Shown here: one piece after another, positions 19,281 to 28,717 of the stretch
Position numbering within the stretch: position 1 is the first letter of the stretch
Layout: every line of letters starts with the position of its first letter
Origin: an uncultured Bacteroidota bacterium
GTDB taxonomy: Bacteria; Bacteroidota; Bacteroidia; Chitinophagales; Chitinophagaceae
DNA: 64,000 nucleotides
NCBI GenBank assembly: GCA_903831575.1
Contig: CAIKYB010000034.1
Coordinates: 1-64,000 of the forward strand
Direction: 5' to 3'
The notes under the pieces: generated by a model
Seen by the model: the letters and a program-made list of their open reading frames with translations, nothing else
Told to the model about the DNA's origin: nothing
Database searches by the model: none
Translations under genes and position numbers: made by a program

Positions 19281-21704
19281 TTATTTTCTTATTTCTGCGT
19301 TAATATTTTTTTCATAGTCAGCTACCAGTTTATTCATGTAGCCATCTATTTCTACATCAGTTAATGTTTTGTTTTCATCAAGAAAAGTAAAACTTACTGC
19401 CATTGATTTCTTTCCTGCGCCCAATTTCTCACTTTCAAATATATCAAAAAGATTGACAGATTTCAACTGTTCCATTTTATTGGCTAAAGCTATTTGCTCT
19501 ATTTGAGCATACGAAACATTTTTATCCACTACTAAAGCCAGGTCTCTGTTTACAACCGGGAATTTTGGAATTTCTTTATATTGAATAGGTTTGGTCTTTT
19601 GTTCCAGTAGTACATCCATGTCAATATCAGCAAAGAACACCGCATGTTTGATGTCGAATTGTTTCAGTAATTTTTTAGAAACAGCACCAAAATGTCCGAC
19701 AATAGTTTTACCGATTGAAATAGAACTGCCCATTTCCAGCATCGTGTTGGAGAGATCTTCAAACTTTATATTTTTAATCGAAGCGAGATTGAAAATGTTT
19801 TCCACTATAGCTTTCATGTAGAAAAAGTCCACATGTTGAGCAGCATTTTTCCAGCTCGCAGGGATTGTTTCGCCGGTAATGTATAAAGCCAAATGATTTT
19901 TCTCCTGGTAATTCTTTTCTAAAGAAGTACGATAAGTTTTGCCCATTTCAAAAAAACGGAGGTTACTGTTTTTTCTATTAAGATTATGGGCAATTACCTG
20001 CAAACCACTTTGAATCATTTGAGGCCTGAGCATGTCTAAATCATTACTCAAACTATTGATCATTTTTACAGAAGTCTGTAATACGGCTTCTTCATAAAAT
20101 GCACTGTTGCTTATGCTGTTCGTAAATATTTCATAGAAGCCCAATCCAACAAGATGGTTCGATAATTTTTCTTTCAGGTAAAACTTTTTGCCCGATTTTT
20201 CTATAGACGGAGAAATGTTAATCGTTGTAGGAATTTCGATATTATCCAATCCGTCAATTCGCATAATTTCTTCTACAATATCTGCTTGAATGCTGATATC
20301 CGATTTGCTGTATGGTACCGCCAATGTTAAAGTATCCGCAGTTTCCTTCAATAGTTCAAATCCTAATGCCATTAAAATGGATTTCACATCAGTAGCGTTA
20401 TAATTTTTCCCGCTTAATTTTTTCAAATAAGAAAAGGTAAAATCAATAATGGTTTTTTCTTTTGGGTGAGGATAAACATCAATCAATTCACTGGTGATTT
20501 CGCCGCCTGCAATTTCTTTAATGAGAAGAGCAGCTCTCTTTAATACATTTACGGTGTTGCTGATGTCAATGCCTTTTTCAAATCTTGTGGCAGCATCGGT
20601 TCTCAACTCATGTTTTAAAGCTGTTTTTCTTACAAAACCCTTATCGAAAAAGGCGCTTTCCAAAAATATATGTTGAGTGGCAGTAGAAACGCCGCTATTA
20701 AATCCGCCATATACACCTGCAATACACATGGGCGCTGCTTCATTGCAAATCATGAGATCTGAAGCCGTTAATTTTCTTTCTTTTTCGTCAAGCGTTTTAA
20801 AGATAGTTCCTTCGGCTACTGTTTTTACAATGATGTGATTTCCTTTTATTTTATTAGCATCAAATGCATGAAGAGGTTGACCTGTTTCATGTAAAACAAA
20901 ATTGGTAATGTCTACAATATTATTAATAGGCTTTAGGCCAATACTTTTTAATCTTTGTTGCAGCCATAATGGACTTTCTCCAACCGTTACTCCTGAAATG
21001 CTTATACCACTGTAACGGCTACACGCTGTTTCATTTTCGATACTAACTTTAATGTTAACTGCAGAATGGGTTGTTTCAAATGTATCAGGAAAAGGAAGGT
21101 TGACGGCTGTTTTGGATTTTTCATGATAGGAGAGATAGGCGCAAACATCTCTTGCCACACCAAGGTGACTCATGGCATCCATTCTGTTTGGTGTAAGTCC
21201 TATTTCATAAATAAAATCTTGGTAAGTATGGTATAGCTCACTTATCGGAGTGCCGGGTATAGTAGCGTCTGGTAAAATGGTGATTCCTGCATGGCTTTCT
21301 CCTATGCCAATCTCGTCTTCAGCACAAATCATGCCTTCGCTTTCGGCGCCTCTGATTTTTGCTTTTTTAAGAGTTATAGGATCGCCGTTAGTAGGAAATA
21401 TCGTGGTTCCAATGGGAGCAACAATTACCTTTTGTCCGATGGCAACATTTGGTGCACCACAAACAATATTCAATAATTCCCCTTTCCCAACGTTAACTTT
21501 TGTTAGTGTTAATTTATCGGCTTCCGGATGTTTCTCACATGAGATGACTTCGCCTGCAAGAAGCCCTTGTAGGCCGCCTTTAATGTCCTCGTATTTTTCA
21601 AGACTTTCTACCTCAAGACCTATGGAGGTTAAAATGTCCGAAAGTATCTCAGGATCGATTTTTTTAGGAAGATATTCACTTAGCCAATTATAAGAAATAG
21701 TCAT
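19281..21704 (-). CDS. pheT: Phenylalanyl-tRNA synthetase beta subunit
   Basis: The 807-residue protein begins MTISYNWLSEYLP, the standard bacterial PheT start. It has a tRNA-binding EMAP-like domain (GEVISCEKHPEADKLTLTKV), B3/B4 editing domains, a B5 domain, the catalytic-like core and a C-terminal anticodon-binding FDX-ACB domain (KFPVVNRDLALVVD). It pairs with PheS to charge tRNA-Phe and edit mischarged Tyr. An ORF extension to 21857 is rejected because the promoter box at 21724-21731 lies within it. pheS is not adjacent. Confidence 0.96.
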   Translation of the reverse strand: MTISYNWLSEYLPKKIDPEILSDILTSIGLEVESLEKYEDIKGGLQGLLAGEVISCEKHPEADKLTLTKVNVGKGELLNIVCGAPNVAIGQKVIVAPIGTTIFPTNGDPITLKKAKIRGAESEGMICAEDEIGIGESHAGITILPDATIPGTPISELYHTYQDFIYEIGLTPNRMDAMSHLGVARDVCAYLSYHEKSKTAVNLPFPDTFETTHSAVNIKVSIENETACSRYSGISISGVTVGESPLWLQQRLKSIGLKPINNIVDITNFVLHETGQPLHAFDANKIKGNHIIVKTVAEGTIFKTLDEKERKLTASDLMICNEAAPMCIAGVYGGFNSGVSTATQHIFLESAFFDKGFVRKTALKHELRTDAATRFEKGIDISNTVNVLKRAALLIKEIAGGEITSELIDVYPHPKEKTIIDFTFSYLKKLSGKNYNATDVKSILMALGFELLKETADTLTLAVPYSKSDISIQADIVEEIMRIDGLDNIEIPTTINISPSIEKSGKKFYLKEKLSNHLVGLGFYEIFTNSISNSAFYEEAVLQTSVKMINSLSNDLDMLRPQMIQSGLQVIAHNLNRKNSNLRFFEMGKTYRTSLEKNYQEKNHLALYITGETIPASWKNAAQHVDFFYMKAIVENIFNLASIKNIKFEDLSNTMLEMGSSISIGKTIVGHFGAVSKKLLKQFDIKHAVFFADIDMDVLLEQKTKPIQYKEIPKFPVVNRDLALVVDKNVSYAQIEQIALANKMEQLKSVNLFDIFESEKLGAGKKSMAVSFTFLDENKTLTDVEIDGYMNKLVADYEKNINAEIRK

Positions 21705-22105
21705 TGATGTATCAATTTCGTCGCAAAGATAGTTTTTTGACTTTAGATGCTGCAATAGCACTCCAACTATTCTGTTTTTTTTAAAAAAGTGTAAAAAAAT
21801 TAAAAAAGATTCTTTGGCTTTGTGCATAAACTTTGTCAATTTTAGTGCTGTATTCATTCATTTTGTGAATAGCTATGTTTATAAACTGTGAATAACCTAA
21901 TTTCGAATGTGAATCTGGTGTTGATAAGCCGCAACTTATTACTCAAGAATCCGCCCTCTTTTTTTTAATAAAACAATTGAATTTAACTTAGACGATATCA
22001 TGAGGGATTTATACTAAACAGAATAGTATGCAACGATTTTGTATTCTTTAATCAAAACATAATCGAGTAAATGTTGAAAATAACATTACTCTTCAAAATA
22101 ATAAT
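21705..22105. other. Divergent intergenic region between pheT and dnaB
   Basis: This 401-base AT-rich gap holds the pheT promoter on the minus strand (21724-21755). No perfect TAnnTTTG box was found for dnaB on the plus strand. No RNA gene or strong hairpin was seen. Confidence 0.55.
21724..21755 (-). promoter_or_regulatory. Promoter of the pheT operon
   Basis: The minus strand has TTG at 21755-21753 and, after 21 bases, TATCTTTG at 21731-21724. The -7 box is 19 bases before the ATG at 21704 and fixes that start. Confidence 0.7.
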
Positions 22106-23668
22106 ATGGAACTCACCAACTACAAAAAAGACAGAAACGTAAAGAAAAAATCCGGCGTAGACTTAGGGACAATGGTTTTTGGAAAAATTCCGCCGCAGGC
22201 AAAAGAATTGGAAGAAGCCATCTTAGGTGCCATCATGCTTGAAAAAAGTGCATTTGATGTTGCTGTAGAAATACTTAAACCAGAATGTTTTTATCAGGAA
22301 TCTCACCAAAGGATTTTTAAAGCCATGCAAGGGTTGGCTATAAAGGGTCTTCCTATTGACTTATTGACGGTAGTAGAAGAATTAAAACTCAGAGAAGATC
22401 TGGAATTTATCGGAGGACCTTATTACGTTACCAAACTTACCAATGCTGTAGTTTCTTCTGCTAACATTGACGCACATGCGCGAATTGTAGTACAGAAATT
22501 TATTCAAAGAGAACTCATTAGAATCAGCGGTGAAATTATCGGAGAAGCTTATGAGGATAGTACGGATGTGTTTGATATGCTTGATGCTGCAGAAGGAAAA
22601 TTGTTTGAGATTACTAATAATCACCTTAGAAGAAATTTTGATAGCATCGATTCTGTTATTGTAAAAACGATAACTAAAATTGAAGAAATGAGAAACCGTC
22701 AGGAAGATCTGACTGGTGTTCCTACTGGCTTCCCTTCTTTAGATCGTGTTACTTACGGATGGCAATCTACAGATTTAATCATATTAGCGGCAAGGCCTTC
22801 TGTGGGTAAAACCGCATTCGCACTTAATCTTGCGCGTAGTGCAGCTTTGCATCCAACGAAGCCAACTGCAGTAGGGTTCTTTAGTTTGGAGATGAGTAGC
22901 TCTCAATTGGTACAGCGTATACTCAGTGCCGAGAGTGAGATATGGCTTGAGAAAATTGCGAGAGGAAAACTGGAAGAGCATGAGATGAAACAATTGTATA
23001 AAAAAGGCATTGAGCGGTTGAGTAAAGCGCCCATATTTATTGATGATTCAGCTGCGTTAAATATTTTTGAATTAAGAGCAAAATGCCGTCGTTTAAAAAA
23101 CAAACATAATGTTGGATTAATCATCATTGATTATTTACAATTAATGAGCGGAAGTGCAGATCGAAATAGTAATCGTGAACAGGAGATCAGTAAAATATCA
23201 AGAGATTTAAAAAGTTTGGCAAAAGAACTACAGGTTCCCATCATTGCCTTATCTCAATTAAGTCGTGAGGTTGAAAAAAGAAAAGAAGGCAACAAAATGC
23301 CACAGTTGAGTGATTTGAGAGAGTCTGGTGCTATTGAGCAAGATGCGGATATGGTAATGTTCCTCTACAGACCAGAATATTATGAAATCAATTCGAATGA
23401 ATTTGGCGAAAATAATAAAGGCGAAACACATGTGAAGATTGCCAAACATAGAAATGGTACGCTTGAAACAATTAAGCTGAAAGCATTATTGCATATTCAA
23501 AAATTTGTTGAAGATGATAGTGTTGATATGCCATTTAATGCTTTGCCAAAAGAGGGTGGAAACTGGAGACCTGTATCTGAAACCGGTGGAGGAGATGAAG
23601 CCAGAATGTATATTCAAAAAGGCAGCAAAATGAATGATGGAGAATTTGACGACGATTTGCCTCAATAA
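22106..23668 (+). CDS. dnaB: Replicative DNA helicase DnaB
   Basis: The 520-residue protein has the N-terminal DnaB domain (PPQAKELEEAILGAIMLE), a linker helix and the RecA-like domain with Walker A AARPSVGKT (228-236), Walker B LIIIDYLQLM, and SQLSREVEKR with the downstream LRESGAIEQDAD. It is the hexameric fork helicase. The C-terminus is an acidic Gly/Asp tail. It is followed after 32 bases by an esterase and then rsmE, probably as one operon. Confidence 0.97.
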   Translation: MELTNYKKDRNVKKKSGVDLGTMVFGKIPPQAKELEEAILGAIMLEKSAFDVAVEILKPECFYQESHQRIFKAMQGLAIKGLPIDLLTVVEELKLREDLEFIGGPYYVTKLTNAVVSSANIDAHARIVVQKFIQRELIRISGEIIGEAYEDSTDVFDMLDAAEGKLFEITNNHLRRNFDSIDSVIVKTITKIEEMRNRQEDLTGVPTGFPSLDRVTYGWQSTDLIILAARPSVGKTAFALNLARSAALHPTKPTAVGFFSLEMSSSQLVQRILSAESEIWLEKIARGKLEEHEMKQLYKKGIERLSKAPIFIDDSAALNIFELRAKCRRLKNKHNVGLIIIDYLQLMSGSADRNSNREQEISKISRDLKSLAKELQVPIIALSQLSREVEKRKEGNKMPQLSDLRESGAIEQDADMVMFLYRPEYYEINSNEFGENNKGETHVKIAKHRNGTLETIKLKALLHIQKFVEDDSVDMPFNALPKEGGNWRPVSETGGGDEARMYIQKGSKMNDGEFDDDLPQ

Positions 23669-23700
23669 AATTTGTTTATTAATACCAAGCCAATAGCTGA

Positions 23701-24960
23701 ATGAAATATATTTTTTTATCACTTCTCTTTTTTTCTATAAATAGTATTGCACAACAACCTTGTGATGCGAATAAACAACCGATTGTATTTGTACATGGTT
23801 TTTTGGCAAGTGGCGATAGTTGGTCTACACAGGTTCAACGATTTAAAAATAATGGCTATTGCGAAAACCAGCTTTTTGTTTTTGACTGGAATACTATTGG
23901 TTCTGAGAAAACAGATTCTCTTCTGGAAGTTTTTATAAAAATGGTGTTGACAAAAACATCAGCAACTCAACTTAATTTGGTGGCGCATTCTGCAGGTGGT
24001 GGTCTTTGTTTCTCCTTTTTGAAAGATTCGCTGAGGAGTAAATTAGTGTCTCATTATGTACACATTGGAAGTATAACCATACCTGGCCTTGCAGGAACGC
24101 ATAATGAGATTCCAACCATGAATATTTTTAGTCCTGATGATAAAGTGGTGAAGGGTGTATTTATTGATGGCGTAACCAATATCAAAGAAGATGGCATGGA
24201 TCACTTACAAGTGGCTACTTCTGTAGCATCATTTGAAGCGATGTACAGTTTTTTTAATGATGAAAAAATGCCTGCTACAAAAGAGATGATGCTTCATAAA
24301 ACAGGCAAATCAAAAATTTCTGGCAGGGCGGTTACCTTAGGAGAGAATACGCCACTTAGCAAAGACTCTATTTTTCTATATGAATTTGATGCACAAAAAG
24401 GCGAGCGAATTTCTAAGAAACCAATAGTGCTGTTTACAGATTCAAATGGATACTGGCCTTCAACATTTGTCAATAGCAACTCGTATTTGGAATTTGAATT
24501 GCGTCCAAAAAATGGACGAGTGATTCATTATTTTTTGGAACCACAAGCAACAGACAATAATTTAATTTACCTGAGAAGTATTGCAACGACAGGCATTGCC
24601 GGAAAAATGTTGCATGCCATTCCAAAAAATGATACTACTGTTGCCTTGGCTATTTTTTCAACGGATCATGCGATTGTTTATGGCAGAGACTCTTTAACGA
24701 TTGATGGGATTAATTTATCTACCCCCGAGTTAACGGCTGCGAAAAAAACAATTGTCGCCAGTTTTTTATTTGATGATGGAGATGGTATAACAAGTGCTAA
24801 GGCCATCAAATCTTTTGGAATAGGCGTATTTTTAAATGCCGTTGATGTATTTATTAAAGCAGATTCCACTCAACATTCCTCTATTTATTACAATGGCAAA
24901 CGCATCTTGCTTCCACGAATAGCCAGTAAAGACGGCGTAATGGTTGCCATTTTTAATTAA
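23701..24960 (+). CDS. Secreted alpha/beta-hydrolase (lipase/esterase-like)
   Basis: The 419-residue protein has a signal peptide (MKYIFLSLLFFSINSIAQQ). An alpha/beta-hydrolase domain has the oxyanion strand IVFVHGFLASGDSW and the nucleophile elbow LVAHSAGGG; a likely His follows in EDGMDHLQVA. The C-terminal half (from about residue 200) is beta-rich and may bind a ligand or substrate. Substrate is unknown. It lies between dnaB and rsmE, with 9 bases to rsmE. Confidence 0.82.
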   Translation: MKYIFLSLLFFSINSIAQQPCDANKQPIVFVHGFLASGDSWSTQVQRFKNNGYCENQLFVFDWNTIGSEKTDSLLEVFIKMVLTKTSATQLNLVAHSAGGGLCFSFLKDSLRSKLVSHYVHIGSITIPGLAGTHNEIPTMNIFSPDDKVVKGVFIDGVTNIKEDGMDHLQVATSVASFEAMYSFFNDEKMPATKEMMLHKTGKSKISGRAVTLGENTPLSKDSIFLYEFDAQKGERISKKPIVLFTDSNGYWPSTFVNSNSYLEFELRPKNGRVIHYFLEPQATDNNLIYLRSIATTGIAGKMLHAIPKNDTTVALAIFSTDHAIVYGRDSLTIDGINLSTPELTAAKKTIVASFLFDDGDGITSAKAIKSFGIGVFLNAVDVFIKADSTQHSSIYYNGKRILLPRIASKDGVMVAIFN

Positions 24961-24969
24961 AGCATTCCA

Positions 24970-25674
24970 ATGAACCTTCCTTTTTTTTATATCGATTTTT
25001 TAGATGCTCAATTGACTTCTTACACGTTGAGTGAAGAAACCTCCAAGCATATTGTTCAGGTATTAAGAAAAGGGAAAGATGATTTATTGCAATTGACTGA
25101 TGGTAAAGGAAATGTGCTGACTGCTTCAATTGTGGATGACCACAAAAAAAAGTGTGTGGTGAAGAAGATCTCTTTTGAAACTATTCCTCCATTACAACAT
25201 AACATCACCATTGCTATTTCTTTAATAAAAAACACGAGTCGTTTCGAGTGGTTTCTAGAAAAAGCTACAGAAATTGGCGTGAGTACAATTATTCCATTGA
25301 TATGCCATCGCACAGAGAAACAACACTTTCGTTTAGACCGAATGAAAGGTATCTTGATAAGTGCGATGTTGCAATCCAAACAAGCCTGGTTGCCTGAATT
25401 ACAAGAGCCTGTACTTTACCAAGAAGTAATAAAAAAGAATGTTGCTGCAAATAAATTCATTGCGCATTGTGATGATGATACTACTAAATTCCAATTATCC
25501 TCTTTAAAAAAATCTTCCTCTTCCATAATACTCATTGGTCCTGAAGGCGATTTTACCAATGAGGAAATAGCACTGGCACAATCAAATCATTACACAGCAG
25601 TTTCTTTGGGAAATAATCGTTTGAGAACAGAGACTGCGGGTGTTGTGGCGGTTACTCTGTTGAATGTGGAGTAA
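24970..25674 (+). CDS. rsmE: 16S rRNA (uracil-1498-N3)-methyltransferase
   Basis: The 234-residue SPOUT methyltransferase has the C-terminal knot motifs LIGPEGDFTNEEI and SLGNNRLRTETAG that bind S-adenosylmethionine. The N-terminal PUA-like domain contains HIVQVLRKGKDD. It methylates U1498 in the decoding region of 16S rRNA. It begins 9 bases after the esterase stop. Confidence 0.94.
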   Translation: MNLPFFYIDFLDAQLTSYTLSEETSKHIVQVLRKGKDDLLQLTDGKGNVLTASIVDDHKKKCVVKKISFETIPPLQHNITIAISLIKNTSRFEWFLEKATEIGVSTIIPLICHRTEKQHFRLDRMKGILISAMLQSKQAWLPELQEPVLYQEVIKKNVAANKFIAHCDDDTTKFQLSSLKKSSSSIILIGPEGDFTNEEIALAQSNHYTAVSLGNNRLRTETAGVVAVTLLNVE

Positions 25675-25725
25675 AGGATAACTAAGTATTAGTGTACATT
25701 TGAAAATAATTTAAAAACCTTTAGT

Positions 25726-26385
25726 ATGAAATTTATTCCAATTATTATTGCAGCAATTATATTAGAATCTTGCTCAACACAAAATCCTAATCCCAATAAT
25801 AATGGGAGTAACACCACTACCTTACCAACTGTTACAATATGCAATCAAGTTTGGATGACCAAGAATTTGGATGTATCTACCTACAGAAATGGCGATGCAA
25901 TACCACAAGTATCAGACCCAAGTGCTTGGGGAAATTTAACTACCGGAGCCTGGTGTTATTACAACAATGACCCTGCAATGGGTGCCATTTATGGTAAGTT
26001 GTACAATTGGTATGCAGTGAATGATGTAAGAGGATTAGCACCTACAGGCTATCATGTACCCTCAGATGCAGAATGGACTACCTTAGAAACTTGTTTGGGA
26101 GGATCAACATTCGCTGGAAGCGCTATGAAGGAAGCAGGATTAATGCATTGGCTAAGCCCCAATACAGGCGCTACAAATAGCAGTGGGTTTGCAGGTCTTC
26201 CGGGTGGCTGCCGTGTCGTCGATGGTGCATTCAACGACATTGGCTACAATGGTTACTGGTGGAGTTCTACGGGTGGCAGTACAACGGACGCCTGGACACG
26301 CTTACTGCGCTGCAACAGCAGCGATGTAAGCAGAGGCGTCAGCTATGAGGCAATTGGGTTTTCTGTTCGCTGCCTCAGGGATTAG
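25726..26385 (+). CDS. FISUMP-domain lipoprotein
   Basis: The 219-residue protein has a lipoprotein signal (IIAAIILESC) and an Asn/Thr-rich linker, then a Fibrobacter succinogenes major paralogous domain: VWMTKNLDVSTYRNGD, YGKLYNWYAVNDVRGLAPTGYHVPSDAEW, GFAGLPGGCR, YWWSST and FSVRCLRD. The family is surface-exposed and of unknown function. The gene starts 51 bases after rsmE. A diverged fragment of a second FISUMP gene lies at 27571-27703. Confidence 0.88.
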   Translation: MKFIPIIIAAIILESCSTQNPNPNNNGSNTTTLPTVTICNQVWMTKNLDVSTYRNGDAIPQVSDPSAWGNLTTGAWCYYNNDPAMGAIYGKLYNWYAVNDVRGLAPTGYHVPSDAEWTTLETCLGGSTFAGSAMKEAGLMHWLSPNTGATNSSGFAGLPGGCRVVDGAFNDIGYNGYWWSSTGGSTTDAWTRLLRCNSSDVSRGVSYEAIGFSVRCLRD

Positions 26386-26387
26386 CA

Positions 26388-26440
26388 GGGCGTGCAAAGT
26401 GCGGTAGGGGAACCTCACCCCTGCCACGGCAGGCACGCCC
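26388..26440. repeat. GC-rich multi-hairpin between FISUMP gene and terC remnant
   Basis: Arms GGGCGTGC (26388-26395) and GCACGCCC (26433-26440) enclose a second hairpin, GGTAGGGG/CCCCTGCC (26403-26410 with 26418-26425), and a CTGCC-AC-GGCAG palindrome. It is strikingly GC-rich for this genome, starts 3 bases after the FISUMP stop, and is missing from the second copy of the duplication. It may act as a bidirectional terminator or be a dispersed repeat. Confidence 0.6.
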
Positions 26441-26468
26441 AGCCGCTCTCCTGAAGGAAGAAGGGGAG

Positions 26469-26788
26469 TTATTTTTCTTCCGTAAGCATCGGTTCATTCA
26501 ATTCAACTACTCTTTTCTTCTTCATGCGATTTCTCATGATCATATTTAAAACCTCCACAAGGAAGGAGAAGGCCAAACCAAAATAAATATAGTTTTTAAG
26601 ATGTAATGCTTCTGCTTGGTGGGAGTCCCATCCTTCAATTAATAAGCTTATCCCAATCATCACTAAAAAAGATAAGGCCAACATTTTAAGCGTAGGATGT
26701 TTGTGAATAAATTTTGAAATTTTAGGACTAAACATAAACATCACAACCATAGCAATCACTACTGCAGCAATCATAATTTCCAGATGTT
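26469..26788 (-). pseudogene. Truncated terC copy (3' end only)
   Basis: Bases 26455-26788 match 27717-28049, the 3' end of the intact terC, with only about eight substitutions in some 335 bases. Homology stops abruptly at CAGATGTT, so about the first 150 codons are missing. An internal ATG at 26774 could make a 101-residue peptide with two membrane segments, but nothing supports expression. I treat it as a duplication remnant. Confidence 0.82.
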
Positions 26789-26948
26789 AATGTATTTTTT
26801 GAGAAATTCGGGATAAAAAAGTAAAATAGTTTGATTAAGCAGATTTGTTTTACTTTCAGTTGAATTTTTAAAATCGAAAAAACGAAAAATACTTTTTAAA
26901 AATTGAGTATAAAATTTAAAACCAAATTTCAGAAACTAATCAATTAAA

Positions 26949-27455
26949 ATGAAAAAAAATAAACTTATTTTAGGGATGTTGATTTTTGCTTCATCAATGA
27001 TGATTATTTCATCCTGCAAAAATGAAGCGACACCTGCACCTACAGCAGAACAAACAGTAGAAACGGCTCTTAATGCTTTTGTAGCGACTCTTGTTTCGAC
27101 TCCACCTACCACAGCGGATATTTCTGATAGAGTGAAAAATTATATGCTGACCAATTCAACAACTTTTTACGGTTCTACAGTTGCCTTATTAGATAATGCA
27201 CATTTAGCAACAGTAAGTCCTTATTGGTATAGATCAGGAGATAGCTTATTGTTAACTGATCTTGCAGCCGATACCTCTTATCATATTAATGATCAATTAT
27301 GGCTTCGTCAGCCTATAGACGGTGGCGTTGCCATTTGGACCGATCCTTATTTTGATGCCGGTGGTGGAAACATCTGGATGAAAACAAGGTCTGTTCCGGT
27401 TATTGTTAATGGGCAAATTATTGCTGTGGCAACTACAGATTTGCCAACACCATAA
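26949..27455 (+). CDS. Small lipoprotein with Cache-like domain
   Basis: The 168-residue protein starts with a lipoprotein signal (FASSMMIISSC). The middle and end (TVSPYWYRSGDSLLLTDLA, QLWLRQPIDGGVAIWTDPYFDAGGGNIWMKT, SVPVIVNGQIIAVATTDL) look like the distal part of a Cache sensing domain, here without kinase or chemoreceptor output. It might bind a small ligand at the cell surface; that is inference from motif resemblance. The gene sits alone between the two halves of the FISUMP/terC duplication. Confidence 0.72.
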   Translation: MKKNKLILGMLIFASSMMIISSCKNEATPAPTAEQTVETALNAFVATLVSTPPTTADISDRVKNYMLTNSTTFYGSTVALLDNAHLATVSPYWYRSGDSLLLTDLAADTSYHINDQLWLRQPIDGGVAIWTDPYFDAGGGNIWMKTRSVPVIVNGQIIAVATTDLPTP

Positions 27456-27570
27456 CTAATAATACAGTGGGAGCTTCAATTGGAAATTCAACCGTTAGTT
27501 TAAAACATTTAATTTATTGGTTGTCTTCGTTAAAATGACAAATCGAAATTTATAAGAATAAAAAAAACAG

Positions 27571-27703
27571 GTTTAATGCATTGGCCAAGCCCAAATACAG
27601 ATGCAACTAATAGCAGTGGATTTACAGGCCTTCCGGGTGGCTACCGCTACTATGATGGTACATTCGGCTACAGTGGCGGAAATGTGGTCTGGTGGAGTTT
27701 TGA
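27571..27703 (+). pseudogene. FISUMP gene fragment
   Basis: The frame reads LMHWPSPNTDATNSSGF, then GLPGGYRYYDGTFGYSGG and WWS, which aligns with residues about 140-185 of the FISUMP lipoprotein at 25726. It lacks the start, signal and C-terminal FSVRCLRD and runs directly into the end of terC. Nucleotide identity to the intact gene is clearly lower than that between the two terC copies. Confidence 0.75.
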
Positions 27704-27716
27704 AAAACATCCGTGT

Positions 27717-28049
27717 AGGAAGAGGGGAGTTATTTATCTTCCGTAAGCACCGGTTCATTCAATTCAACCACTCTTTTCTTCTTCATGCGATTTCTCATGA
27801 TCATATTTAAAACCTCCACAAGGAAGGAGAAGGCCATACCAAAATAAATATAGTTTTTAAGATGTAATTCTTCTGCTTGGTGGGAGTCCCATCCTTCAAT
27901 TAATAAGCTTATTCCAATCATCACTAAAAAAGATAAGGCCAACATTTTAAGCGTAGGATGTTTGTGAATAAATTTTGAAATTTTAGGACTAAACATAAAC
28001 ATCACAACCATAGCAATCACTACTGCGGCAATCATAATTTCCAGATGTT
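27717..28049. repeat. Second copy of 335-bp duplication (3' end of terC)
   Basis: This segment duplicates 26455-26788 in the same orientation, with the copies 1,261-1,262 bases apart. Shared ends are AGGAAG on the left and CAGATGTT on the right. Here the homology continues into a complete terC, so this is likely the parental copy. Confidence 0.85.
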
Positions 28050-28512
28050 TTGCAGTTCCGCCGGCAGTAATAATACTATCAAATGAAAACACCGCATCAA
28101 TAAGCATGATTTGTCCAACGGCAAAAGACATACTAAGGTGTCCTTTTTGCTTCAGACCAACATTGGGATCTTCACCTTCTAACTTTTCGTGAATTTCCAT
28201 CACCGATTTATAAATCAGAAAAAGTCCTCCCGCAATCATTACGATGCTCGCCAGATCAAATCCTTTATCAAGTATAGTAATCACCGCCTTTCCCTTTTGA
28301 CTGAGCAGCCAACTCAATCCCATCAACAGCAAAGAGCGGCTAATCATTCCCGTAATCATCCAAATTCTCCTGGCTTTAAGTTCTTCCTTTTCCGTTTTTA
28401 ATCGATTGATGATGATGCTTACAAAAATTACATTATCAATGCCAAGTACAATTTCCAAAATCACCAATACAAAAAAACTGATGATGCTCTCTGAGGTAAA
28501 TAAATAGTTCAT
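27730..28512 (-). CDS. TerC-family integral membrane protein
   Basis: The 260-residue protein has about seven membrane segments and the TerC signature FVLVILEIVLGIDNVIFVSI near the N-terminus, plus MLIDAVFSFDSIITAGG in the middle; the conserved acidic residues in these helices are linked to metal ion handling. TerC/Alx proteins are implicated in tellurite resistance and manganese export. A longer ORF begins at 28557, but the ATG at 28512 (MNYLFTSES) gives the usual family start. It converges on a FISUMP fragment. Confidence 0.88.
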   Translation of the reverse strand: MNYLFTSESIISFFVLVILEIVLGIDNVIFVSIIINRLKTEKEELKARRIWMITGMISRSLLLMGLSWLLSQKGKAVITILDKGFDLASIVMIAGGLFLIYKSVMEIHEKLEGEDPNVGLKQKGHLSMSFAVGQIMLIDAVFSFDSIITAGGTAKHLEIMIAAVVIAMVVMFMFSPKISKFIHKHPTLKMLALSFLVMIGISLLIEGWDSHQAEELHLKNYIYFGMAFSFLVEVLNMIMRNRMKKKRVVELNEPVLTEDK

Positions 28513-28681
28513 GTTATTTGTAAATAGGTTTTTTCTGAGCGCTAAATTAAACCACAAATTTTCAAATACTCCTTTTAGAGGCAGATATTATTAATAGATT
28601 GGTATTGGTTGTCACTTTTTATATTAACATTTCTATTTGTTTTTTAAATCTCCCAATACTTATTAGCTTCCATCATTCTGT

Positions 28682-28689
28682 TATATTTG
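28682..28689 (+). promoter_or_regulatory. -7 promoter box of the TonB-dependent receptor
   Basis: TATATTTG matches TAnnTTTG, 28 bases before the ATG at 28718. No -33 TTTG at the right spacing. Confidence 0.6.
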
Positions 28690-28717
28690 CAGCCTTATTT
28701 CAAATAGCGAATTTGTT

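Noticed and set aside
21705..21857. N-terminal extension of pheT
   Set aside because: The canonical start is at 21704 and the promoter box lies inside the extension.
26469..26774. 101-residue ORF as a functional membrane protein
   Set aside because: It starts at an internal Met of a truncated terC and is cut abruptly at the duplication breakpoint.
27601..27810. 69-codon plus-strand ORF after the lipoprotein
   Set aside because: Out of frame with the FISUMP fragment and running into antisense terC; chance ORF.
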